Assembly: GCA_016783865.1 (NCBI GenBank)
Contig: JADHVS010000155.1
Coordinates: 1 to 10,579 of the forward strand
Direction of reading: 5' to 3'
Source of the DNA: Bacteroidales bacterium
GTDB lineage: Bacteria > Bacteroidota > Bacteroidia > Bacteroidales > SM23-62
DNA: 10,579 nucleotides
Part shown: positions 1 to 6,898 of the stretch, piece after piece
Numbering within the stretch: the first letter of the stretch is position 1
How the letters are laid out: each line of letters begins with the position of its first letter
Position numbers and translations under genes: made by a program
The notes under the pieces: model-generated
Databases searched by the model: none
Told to the model about the DNA's origin: nothing
The model's input: only the letters and a program-made list of their open reading frames with translations

Positions 1-195
1 AAGGAACATTTTTTCAATCTTTCCGGTGGCGGTGAAAAAACGAGGTATTATGCCTCTTTTAATACCCATAACAATGTCGGGACTACCGTTAATACCGGTC
101 TTAACAGGGTCACATCCAGGGTAAACCTTGACTATCATGTGTCACAAAAGATCAGATTCTCTGTTAATTTCAGCTATTCGAACAGTAAACAGTAG
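1..195 (+). pseudogene. SusC/RagA-type TonB-dependent transporter, upstream fragment ending at an in-frame TAG (5' end outside window)
   Basis: Frame 1 is open from the first base to a TAG at 193-195. It encodes 64 residues typical of the early beta-barrel of SusC-like transporters: a stretch like FNLSGGGEKTRYYASFNT (a common SusC strand, 'SGG.EKTRYYAS'), then NRVTSRVNLDYHVSQKIRF and a strand ending YSNSKQ. The same frame continues without another stop to 2235 and keeps SusC-like sequence, so this piece and the ORF at 262-2235 are two parts of one ancestral gene. The N-terminal signal peptide, carboxypeptidase-like domain and plug must lie upstream of the window. If the stop is real, the product made from the true start would be a barrel cut off after its first few strands and could not form a pore. 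I cannot exclude a base error or rare readthrough. Confidence 0.85.
193..195 (+). other. In-frame amber (TAG) codon interrupting the first SusC-type gene
   Basis: Reading from base 1, the codons AAC AGT AAA CAG are followed by TAG and then GAC AAT TAT GAA TTC, with no frame change on either side. The residues after the stop (DNYEFRVWDPVAI...) fit the SusC barrel as well as those before it. One base change from CAG, AAG, GAG, TGG or TAT/TAC would produce this stop. TAG also acts as the ordinary terminator of the gene ending at 5303, which argues against a recoded TAG in this organism. Confidence 0.9.
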
Positions 196-261
196 GACAA
201 TTATGAATTCAGGGTCTGGGATCCGGTAGCAATTAAGAATATAAGAACTAATATCAGGAAA

Positions 262-2235
262 ATGGCATACCGGAAGGCTCCCAACATGAGCATCTGGGAA
301 TACGATGAATTCGGAAACAGGACAGGGGAATATTTCAACCCTATTGAGAGTTACCAGGGACTTGGCAAGGATTACTTCAATCCTGTCGCTGTTTCGGACC
401 TGAGCTCTCAGGATACGGATGAAAACAGGGTGATGAACAGTTTTACACTGACTTATAATATAGCCCCCTGGTTGAGTTTTATACAGCTGGTCTCCTTACA
501 GTACGTGAGTTCGAAAAAAAATGATTTCCTGCCTTATAATGCCCTGGGGGCTGACTGGCTGGATAGGCTTAATAATTTTCAATTGGAGCAGAATAACTCC
601 AATACCGAGGTAATTACGAGGACACAACTGAGCTTCATACCACGGTTAAGCGGAGATCATACTATATCCGGTATGTTTACCATGGAAACAGATCAACAAG
701 AAAACGAATGGAGCGTATTACAGGGAAAGAACGGTCCATCGACCGTAATTCAGGACCCGGCGGCAAATTCTCCCATCGCATGGATAGGTTCAGGTTCAGG
801 CGAAACGCATAATTTCGGAAGCCTTGCAGGCCTTAACTATAAGTTCAGGGACAAATATATGACCCAGATGAATTTACGGGTCGATGCCAGCTCAAGATTC
901 GGCAGGAACCACAGGTGGGGGGCATTCCCCAGCGTTACCATCGGTTGGAGATTCTCCGAAGAACCCTGGCTGGCAGGTCTTACCTTTCTTACGGATGCAA
1001 AACTTCGCTACAGCTGGGGACAGGCCGGAAAGCAGCCTAACCAGCCTTATGACCGGCATGCCATTTTCAATACGGTAAATCCCAGTCAGTATATTGAATC
1101 TCCCATTGTGGTGCCCCTGCAGGTTCAGCTGGCCAATCTAAAATGGCAAACCCTCACCCAGAACAACCTGGGCCTGGATATCTCGTTATTTAACAGGATT
1201 GATATCACTGGAGAGATATATTCAAAGATTACGGAAGACCTGCTCTGGAGAAATTATAAAATCCCGCAATCCTCGGGATTTGAAACACTTAAACAATTCA
1301 ACGGGGGTAAACTTAAAAACGAGGGTTGGGAATTGATGTTGAATGCCCTGGTCTTAAAGACGAACCAGTCCACTTTAAGACTAAATTTCAATGTTTCCCA
1401 TAACGTTAATTCTTTTGTTGAATTTCCTCAAAACTTTAATAATGAGGTTGACCTGACCATTGGCAATGGAGAATATCCGAGAAGGGCGGATATTGGAGAA
1501 CCCATCGGATCCTTTTATGGATTCAGGTACCTGGGTGTATGGCCTTCGGACGAAGATGTTGTTGCATTGAATGAGGATGGCAGTGTGCTGCTCGATCTCA
1601 ACGGGGACCCGGTACCCTTGACGTACGGGCCAAAGAATTACAAATTCATGGGAGGCGATGCAATTTTTGAAGATATCAATCATGATGGCAAGATCGACCT
1701 GCTGGATGTGGTTTACCTGGGCGATTCGAACCCTGATTTCATTGGCGGATTCGGGGGTAATTTCAGCTGGAAGAACTTCAGGATATCAACCCAATGGCAT
1801 TACAGGCTGGGATATAAGATAGTCAACGAAATTGCCCTTGAGACAGAGGGGATGCTTAATAAAAATAACCAGAGCAAGGCTGTCCTGCACAGGTGGAGGG
1901 CGCAGGGACAGGATGAACCGGATATGCTGCCGCGTGCCTATCTCAATCACGATGCCAATAACCTTGGATCGGACCGCTATGTGGAATCGGGGGATTTCCT
2001 GAGGCTGGTTAACATGACTATAAGCTATGCAGCGCCCAAAGAATTTTGCCAGAAGATCCGGATCCGAACCCTGGATCTTGCAGTGACAATGAGAAGGATA
2101 GTAACATTTACCCGTTATACAGGTCAGGACCCGGAAATCTCTCCCAATATTGAGGATCCGTTCTGGTTCGGTACAGACAAGGCGCGGACCCCGCCCCCAA
2201 AAGCCTTTACATTGAGTGTAGTACTCGGATTCTAA
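262..2235 (+). CDS. SusC/RagA-type TonB-dependent outer-membrane transporter, C-terminal barrel fragment downstream of the TAG
   Basis: This is the C-terminal barrel of a SusC-family importer, the outer-membrane channel that moves large nutrients (typically oligosaccharides) captured with a SusD lid, powered by TonB. The first ATG after the TAG at 193-195 is at 262, but the coding similarity already starts at 196. The ATG at 262 has no signal peptide and is very unlikely to be a natural start. Family marks, numbered from 262, include a strand with VDASSRFGRNHRWGAFPS (about 207-224), KLRYSWGQAGKQP (about 247-259), an EF-hand-like loop DINHDGKIDLLD (471-482) followed by the usual GDSNPDF, and a C-terminal section with FTRYTGQDPEI and a last strand KAFTLSVVLGF ending in Phe. 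There are 657 codons here. With the 87 codons before them the window holds about 744 codons, against roughly 950-1100 for a full SusC. The next gene, its SusD partner, begins at the base after the stop. Family assignment is secure; whether a functional protein is made is doubtful. Confidence 0.85.
   Translation: MAYRKAPNMSIWEYDEFGNRTGEYFNPIESYQGLGKDYFNPVAVSDLSSQDTDENRVMNSFTLTYNIAPWLSFIQLVSLQYVSSKKNDFLPYNALGADWLDRLNNFQLEQNNSNTEVITRTQLSFIPRLSGDHTISGMFTMETDQQENEWSVLQGKNGPSTVIQDPAANSPIAWIGSGSGETHNFGSLAGLNYKFRDKYMTQMNLRVDASSRFGRNHRWGAFPSVTIGWRFSEEPWLAGLTFLTDAKLRYSWGQAGKQPNQPYDRHAIFNTVNPSQYIESPIVVPLQVQLANLKWQTLTQNNLGLDISLFNRIDITGEIYSKITEDLLWRNYKIPQSSGFETLKQFNGGKLKNEGWELMLNALVLKTNQSTLRLNFNVSHNVNSFVEFPQNFNNEVDLTIGNGEYPRRADIGEPIGSFYGFRYLGVWPSDEDVVALNEDGSVLLDLNGDPVPLTYGPKNYKFMGGDAIFEDINHDGKIDLLDVVYLGDSNPDFIGGFGGNFSWKNFRISTQWHYRLGYKIVNEIALETEGMLNKNNQSKAVLHRWRAQGQDEPDMLPRAYLNHDANNLGSDRYVESGDFLRLVNMTISYAAPKEFCQKIRIRTLDLAVTMRRIVTFTRYTGQDPEISPNIEDPFWFGTDKARTPPPKAFTLSVVLGF
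1672..1707 (+). other. EF-hand/dockerin-like calcium-loop motif within the first SusC barrel
   Basis: The twelve codons spell D-I-N-H-D-G-K-I-D-L-L-D, which matches the pattern DxNxDGxIDxx[DE] of calcium-binding EF-hand-type loops at every ligand position. SusC-like proteins often carry a related 'D.NGDG.ID..D..IIG..NPDF' segment at this place in the barrel, so this is a family trait. Metal binding is inferred from the motif only. Confidence 0.6.
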
Positions 2236-3729
2236 ATGAATAATTATATGATATTTATAGATAAGATGAAATATATAAGACTTCTACTTTTGGCTCTTCT
2301 TTGTATTATACCAGCCACTTCCTGTAACGATTGGCTGGAACTAATACCGCCTGACGGGCTGGTGAGGGATGAATACTGGAAATCGAAAGAGGACCTTGAA
2401 GCTACCCTTATGGGTGCCTACCAGAAATTTGCAAACCTCGATGAAAAATTGTTCCTATATGGTGAATTGAGAGCAGACATGGTCTTTGAAGACCTTCAAA
2501 CCCCCAATTATTACCGGGACATAATGGAAGGAGATATTTTTCCCAATAATCCATTAAGTAACTGGAGTGATTTTTACATTGTGATCAATTACTGTAATAA
2601 TGTTCTGAAATACGCACCTATAATCATTGAGCATGACCAGACATTTACAGAATACCAGATGAGGGGTTTTGAAGCTGAAGCCATCTTTCTCCGCAGCCTG
2701 GCCTATTTCTACCTGGTCAGAGTATTCAAGGACGTTCCCCTGGTGTTGAATCCCTCCGAGGAAGACGATGTCGACTTTTTCCTTCCAAAATCTGCTGATA
2801 CTACGATACTTCGTGTTATTCGTGATGACCTGGAAAGAGCACGTTTTTTTGTAACAGATGATTATGGAACAGACGAGGAAAATGCTGGCAGGGCAACAAG
2901 AGGATCTTTCCTGGCTCTTCTGGCTGATATCAGCCTTTGGAATTTCAAATACCAGGATTGCATCAACTACATTAATGAGATTGAGGGGATTGGATACCTG
3001 CTTTTGCCGGGAGGCAAATGGTTTGAGAATTTTTATCCGGGCAACTCGCTCGAAACGATATTTGAATTTCAGTTTGACAAAAACCTTGATCAGCCAAATT
3101 CCCTTTGGTCTTTGACATACTATGTAAACCAAAATCTGCGTGCAAGTGAGAGCGCAATAGATATTCTGTCTCCTGAAATTTCCAAGGAAATAATCCGCGG
3201 GCAGGGTTCAATACGGGACTACGATGCCATTATCTGGAAATATGTTGGTGCTGCTGCCGACGGTAAAACATTCCGGCCGGGTTCTGATAATACAAGCGCC
3301 AACTGGATTGTATACCGGTATGCAGATATACTGCTGATGAAAGCCGAGGCCCTTTCACAACTTGGCCGGTTCGACGAGGCCCTTTTTATTATAAACAAAA
3401 TAAGGCTGAGGGCACTTATGAATCCGGTTGAAGTACAATTCACTGCCGAAGCCTTTGAAGACGCCATTCTGAAGGAAAGGGCACTGGAACTGGCTTTTGA
3501 AGGAAAAAGATGGTTTGATCTGTTAAGAATGGGCCGCAGGAATAATTTCAGCAGGAAGAGCAAGCTCATTGAAATTATTATAGATAAAGTTCCCGCAACT
3601 CAGAAACTGGTACTGGCATCGAAATTAACCAATCCTTTTGGATGGTATATGCCAATTTTGGAGAACGAACTGGAAAGAAACAGCAATCTTGTCCAGAATC
3701 CATACTATGCAGATTATACATCAGACTAA
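2236..3729 (+). CDS. SusD/RagB-family outer-membrane nutrient-binding lipoprotein (partner of the first SusC)
   Basis: Surface lipoprotein that forms the substrate-binding lid on a SusC barrel. It has a lipoprotein signal peptide with lipobox ATSC and lipidated Cys30, followed by NDWLELIPPDG, which is the classic SusD mature start. The SusD TPR-like helices are visible: GFEAEAIFLRSLAYFYLVRV with FKDVPLV (134-160), GRATRGSFLALLADISLW (208-225), YRYADILLMKAEALSQLGRF (340-359), and ILKERALELAFEGKRWFDLL (391-410). The C-terminus has WYMPILENELERN and LVQNPYY, as usual for the family. Length (497) is typical. The ATG at 2236 touches the SusC stop (TAA then ATG), but an internal ATG at 2266 (M11) gives a more standard signal peptide, MKYIRLLLLALLC..., so the true start may be 2266. 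No Shine-Dalgarno sequence is seen at either. It is followed 11 bp later by a FAS1 lipoprotein. The ORF is intact although its SusC neighbour is interrupted. The ligand cannot be predicted. Confidence 0.95.
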   Translation: MNNYMIFIDKMKYIRLLLLALLCIIPATSCNDWLELIPPDGLVRDEYWKSKEDLEATLMGAYQKFANLDEKLFLYGELRADMVFEDLQTPNYYRDIMEGDIFPNNPLSNWSDFYIVINYCNNVLKYAPIIIEHDQTFTEYQMRGFEAEAIFLRSLAYFYLVRVFKDVPLVLNPSEEDDVDFFLPKSADTTILRVIRDDLERARFFVTDDYGTDEENAGRATRGSFLALLADISLWNFKYQDCINYINEIEGIGYLLLPGGKWFENFYPGNSLETIFEFQFDKNLDQPNSLWSLTYYVNQNLRASESAIDILSPEISKEIIRGQGSIRDYDAIIWKYVGAAADGKTFRPGSDNTSANWIVYRYADILLMKAEALSQLGRFDEALFIINKIRLRALMNPVEVQFTAEAFEDAILKERALELAFEGKRWFDLLRMGRRNNFSRKSKLIEIIIDKVPATQKLVLASKLTNPFGWYMPILENELERNSNLVQNPYYADYTSD

Positions 3730-3740
3730 CTTAATACATA

Positions 3741-5303
3741 ATGATACGTTTGTGGTTTGTGATAATTACCGTTCCCCTGGTCATTCTCTCGTGTAACAGG
3801 GAATCAGAAAAAATCTTTTTTGAAGAGGACCTGGTTGAAATAGCCGACTTTATTATAAACAATAAAGATACATACAGCAGGTTTTATGATATCATGATTA
3901 CCGGGGAAATGACTAATTCGCTGAATGCATTCAATCCATTTGGAGACGGATTTACTTTGTTCCTGCCAACAGATGATGCGTTTGACAGGTTTATCCAGAA
4001 CAGTAAAAAATATTCGAGTTTCAATGATCTTTTAGATGACATTGATTTTGTTCGCGAACTTGGGCGCTATCACGTTGTCAATATGTCACTCAGGTCGAAC
4101 CAGTTTCCATACGGTGCTCTGCCCGACACAACCGCAACGGGCGACCTGCTGACTATCGGATTCAGTTCGAGCCTGGATACAACTATTTACAAAGTGAACA
4201 ATGTCGCACCCGTTGTGGAGATAAACCTTGAAATGTTAAACGGGTATGTACATATTATAAGCGAGGTACTGGAACCGGTTAACTTTACGGGATATGAGTG
4301 GCTCCAGGAAAACGAAGGATTTTCAATCCTTGCCGAAGCACTTAAGCTGGCAGGATTAGCTGATACCCTTGGACTGTTCAGGCATGCCGGGAATAACCAG
4401 CTGGTAAAGAATGAATATACCATCATGGCTGAACATGATTCAATATTCAAAAGATATGGGATCAATTCCATCGATGATTTAGTTGCTAAATACGCCACAC
4501 CCAGAAAAGAATATACAGATCCACAGAATGGATTTTACCAGTTTGCGGCTTATCATGTCCTTGAAGGCGCTTTTTTTCTCGTGGATTTTGAACGCACCGG
4601 AAACTACAATACACTGGGCAATTATCCAATTAACATAATAACCGGGATTGAAATTCAAATAAACAACGGGGTGGATACATTTGCCATGGAATATTCAGAA
4701 ACGGATACCACTGCCATTACATATATTTCATTGATGTACCAATCGAGTAATGTCTTAACCAAGAACGGTGCCATACACTTCCTGACGGAAGTAATGGAAC
4801 TCTATACCGGTATTACCAGATCCACGAGTAGATTCCAGTTCACGAACGATCCTGTGATCAGTAAAGCCTCTGGCGAACCGGGTACTTATGAGTACGTCGA
4901 TCAGTCAGAATTCGCGGTAATAAAATGGAGCGGACCCAAAACATTAATCTACTTCAAATCTTCCAGTGAATCAGAACAAGCGTGGAATGATGATTACCTG
5001 ACAATTAAAGGGAACTTTGTCATCGAATATACCATGCCGAAAATACTTCCGGGCGAGTATATATTGAACATCAGGACCAACGCAAGAAATGCACAAAATG
5101 CAACCGTAATAGTAAGCCTTGATAACAAAAGGATCGGGGGGAACATCGACCTCACCAGGGGCGGAGCAAGCAATAATCCTTACGCTGAATTCAAAATCGG
5201 CAATGTGGAATTTGTAAAATATACCACTCATACAATTAAGATTGAGTCTTTAATACCGGGAATACTGGTTTGGGATGGTGTCCAGTTCAATCCTGAATTC
5301 TAG
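3741..5303 (+). CDS. Lipoprotein with two fasciclin (FAS1)-like domains and a C-terminal beta-rich domain
   Basis: Predicted surface lipoprotein. It starts MIRLWFVIITVPLVILSC, a type II signal peptide with Cys18, then NRESEK. FAS1 domain 1 spans about 30-180, with the conserved FTLFLPTDDAF (71-81), YHVV (110-113) and closing NGYVHIISEVLEP (167-179). A second, more diverged FAS1-like domain spans about 185-355: its first motif is reduced to YTIMAEHDSIFKRYG (226-240), but YHVLEG (271-276) and NGAIHFLTEVMEL (342-354) are kept. Residues about 360-520 are beta-rich and end in ILVWDGVQFNPEF, a terminus resembling the last strand of carbohydrate-binding beta-sandwich domains. FAS1 domains generally mediate adhesion or binding. 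In SusC/SusD loci such lipoproteins plausibly act as accessory surface binders, but that role is inferred. The gene lies 11 bp after the SusD stop, has no Shine-Dalgarno sequence, and ends with TAG. The specific ligand is unknown. Confidence 0.88.
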   Translation: MIRLWFVIITVPLVILSCNRESEKIFFEEDLVEIADFIINNKDTYSRFYDIMITGEMTNSLNAFNPFGDGFTLFLPTDDAFDRFIQNSKKYSSFNDLLDDIDFVRELGRYHVVNMSLRSNQFPYGALPDTTATGDLLTIGFSSSLDTTIYKVNNVAPVVEINLEMLNGYVHIISEVLEPVNFTGYEWLQENEGFSILAEALKLAGLADTLGLFRHAGNNQLVKNEYTIMAEHDSIFKRYGINSIDDLVAKYATPRKEYTDPQNGFYQFAAYHVLEGAFFLVDFERTGNYNTLGNYPINIITGIEIQINNGVDTFAMEYSETDTTAITYISLMYQSSNVLTKNGAIHFLTEVMELYTGITRSTSRFQFTNDPVISKASGEPGTYEYVDQSEFAVIKWSGPKTLIYFKSSSESEQAWNDDYLTIKGNFVIEYTMPKILPGEYILNIRTNARNAQNATVIVSLDNKRIGGNIDLTRGGASNNPYAEFKIGNVEFVKYTTHTIKIESLIPGILVWDGVQFNPEF

Positions 5304-5349
5304 TCAGAACCAACAGAAAAAATAAAAACAGAAATCAAGACAATTAAAT
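5304..5349 (+). other. A-rich 46-bp spacer, the longest gap in the operon
   Basis: This stretch between the two FAS1 genes is strongly A-rich and has no inverted repeat with a T-tract, so it does not look like a terminator. I see no good Bacteroidota promoter (TTTG near -33 with TAnnTTTG near -7). It is most simply an untranslated A-rich leader favouring initiation at the ATG at 5350. If the upstream TAG were read through, the frame would run to a TAA at 5358-5360. Confidence 0.5.
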
Positions 5350-6876
5350 ATGATAAATAAGAATCACATTATAATTATTCTTTTCCTCATGGCCATTGGG
5401 GTGATGTTCTCATGCACAAAAAAGGACTGGGAGGAGTATTACAATGATTACGATGAACAGGTAGACAGGAATCTCTGGGAGGTGGTTAAGGAAGAACCCA
5501 GGTATACCAGATTTGTAGAATACTTCGAAGAGTACGAGCTTGATTCCCTGTTTGAATCAGGTTTGTCTTTTACACTTTTTATCCCCGATAACGATGCCAT
5601 GGAACTCATTTCGGATACGTCAGGATCGATTGATAAAATACTGTCCAATCATATTTCACGGACAGTATTTCTTACAAGGAACCTTGAAACAACCAGAAAA
5701 CTTGAAACATTGTTAGGTAAATTTGCAGTTGTTTCACGCACAAGCAATGGATATAGCTTTGAAGACCAGGCAATTGAATACAGCAGTCCACTTTACCTGA
5801 ACGGGAAGATTTATGAAATATCAGAAATAGCCTATCCAAAACCAAACCTTTATGAATTTACCCAGCTATTCAGTTCCGTGATCAGCGCTTACATTGACCT
5901 GAATGATTCTGCCTACCTCGATAAAAGCCTGAGTGATCCTATCGGCTTTGACGATCAGGGAAATACCATTTATGATTCAGTGGTGTCGGTTGTTAATCTG
6001 TTTGAACGGGATTTTTTCCCGGTCAGCCAGGAATTCAGGGATAAATCGGCCACCTTTATTCTCTTCACGCAGGACCAGTATGATGCTGCACTCGATGTGA
6101 TGGCAGGTTCCCTGGGAAGTGGTTACATCAGTCATGAAGATATCCCTGAAAAATGGCAGTTTGAGATACTGTTACCTGATATAATGGAGAAAAGCCTGTT
6201 TGATGACCGGCTCGAGTACCATCAGCTGCAAGTGGATATGGTGAGTGCAACCGGGGATTCGGTTGTGATTGATCCCACCAACATCGATCCCGACTCAAAA
6301 TACGTGTGCAGTAATGGCCTTGTGTATACCTATTATGATTTTGAGGTCGAAAAAGATCTCTTCCAGGGAGAAACCAGGATAGAGGGAGAAGAGCTTATTG
6401 ATTCTATCGGAGCCGGCGTATTTGCATGGAAGGAGGATGTGGTCGCATCCGGATTAACAGTTGCGCCGGATAAACAATATGCCGCACAAGCCTCTGAAGG
6501 AATGCTGGTTAATGTTCAATTCCAGAGAAATTACTCCGGAAAATACAGCCTGGAATTTAGCTTCAAAAACATATTCCCGATGAGATACAGGCTGGAATGG
6601 AGAGCCAGCTACAGACCCTCCGGGGTGTTTTCATTATATATAAACGATACAGATTTAGGTTCTTATGATACTTACAATCTCAGGTCTTCTGTTATTAGCG
6701 TAACCGGAGAACGATTTATACCGGAAGAAGGATTTAATATTAAAGACTGGTGGGTTGAAAATATTACAGATTTTGGAGACGTGATTATCCGGATTGAATA
6801 CCTGGCTTCAGGTCTTGGAAGCAATAATGGGTTAAATATTGATTATATATCATTAATACCCGATTTAGAAGAATAA
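5350..6876 (+). CDS. Fasciclin (FAS1)-like lipoprotein with C-terminal beta-sandwich-like region
   Basis: Predicted surface lipoprotein of 508 residues. MINKNHIIIILFLMAIGVMFSC is a type II signal peptide with Cys22, followed by TKKDWEEYYNDYDEQ, rich in acid residues as in surface-exported Bacteroidota lipoproteins. A FAS1-like domain covers about 40-155, with FTLFIPDNDAM (74-84) as the first conserved motif and LNGKIYEISEI (140-150) as the second; the central YHVV motif is replaced by NHISRTVFL. A second, weakly FAS1-like unit covers about 157-330, with ATFILFTQDQYDAAL (224-238) and CSNGLVYTYYDFEV (310-323). Residues about 333-508 are beta-rich and end in LNIDYISLIP, reminiscent of the last strand of carbohydrate-binding modules. 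It shares its architecture with the preceding gene but is clearly diverged, so they are not a recent duplication. It lies 22 bp before the second SusC. A surface-binding role is inferred; the ligand is unknown. Confidence 0.82.
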   Translation: MINKNHIIIILFLMAIGVMFSCTKKDWEEYYNDYDEQVDRNLWEVVKEEPRYTRFVEYFEEYELDSLFESGLSFTLFIPDNDAMELISDTSGSIDKILSNHISRTVFLTRNLETTRKLETLLGKFAVVSRTSNGYSFEDQAIEYSSPLYLNGKIYEISEIAYPKPNLYEFTQLFSSVISAYIDLNDSAYLDKSLSDPIGFDDQGNTIYDSVVSVVNLFERDFFPVSQEFRDKSATFILFTQDQYDAALDVMAGSLGSGYISHEDIPEKWQFEILLPDIMEKSLFDDRLEYHQLQVDMVSATGDSVVIDPTNIDPDSKYVCSNGLVYTYYDFEVEKDLFQGETRIEGEELIDSIGAGVFAWKEDVVASGLTVAPDKQYAAQASEGMLVNVQFQRNYSGKYSLEFSFKNIFPMRYRLEWRASYRPSGVFSLYINDTDLGSYDTYNLRSSVISVTGERFIPEEGFNIKDWWVENITDFGDVIIRIEYLASGLGSNNGLNIDYISLIPDLEE

Positions 6877-6898
6877 GGTTAAAAAATGATGCATTAAG

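Noticed and set aside
193..195. TAG reassigned to an amino acid (alternative genetic code)
   Set aside because: Another gene in the window ends at a TAG (5301-5303) exactly where its domain ends and before a new lipoprotein start, so TAG appears to act as a normal stop.
1654..1669. A 16-base identical string shared with 9503-9518 in the other SusC gene
   Set aside because: It encodes the conserved GDAIF motif in the same codon phase in both paralogues, so shared ancestry and codon preference explain it; there is no wider repeat.
2554..3132. Long open frame on the - strand within the SusD gene
   Set aside because: It lies wholly opposite a well-supported SusD gene, has no recognisable domain and low-complexity Cys/Lys-rich sequence; it is a shadow frame. 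The same holds for the other - strand frames.
4568..4580. T-rich run in the first FAS1 gene as a possible terminator or slippage site
   Set aside because: It lies mid-gene in an intact frame without a preceding hairpin; similar T-runs occur elsewhere in the window as ordinary Phe codons.
3741..6876. Recent tandem duplication of the two FAS1 lipoprotein genes
   Set aside because: Signal peptides, first FAS1 motifs and C-terminal domains differ strongly and no shared nucleotide blocks are visible; at most an ancient duplication.
6886..6897. Tiny frame ATG ATG CAT TAA just before the second SusC
   Set aside because: Three codons with no supporting context; chance occurrence in an A-rich leader.
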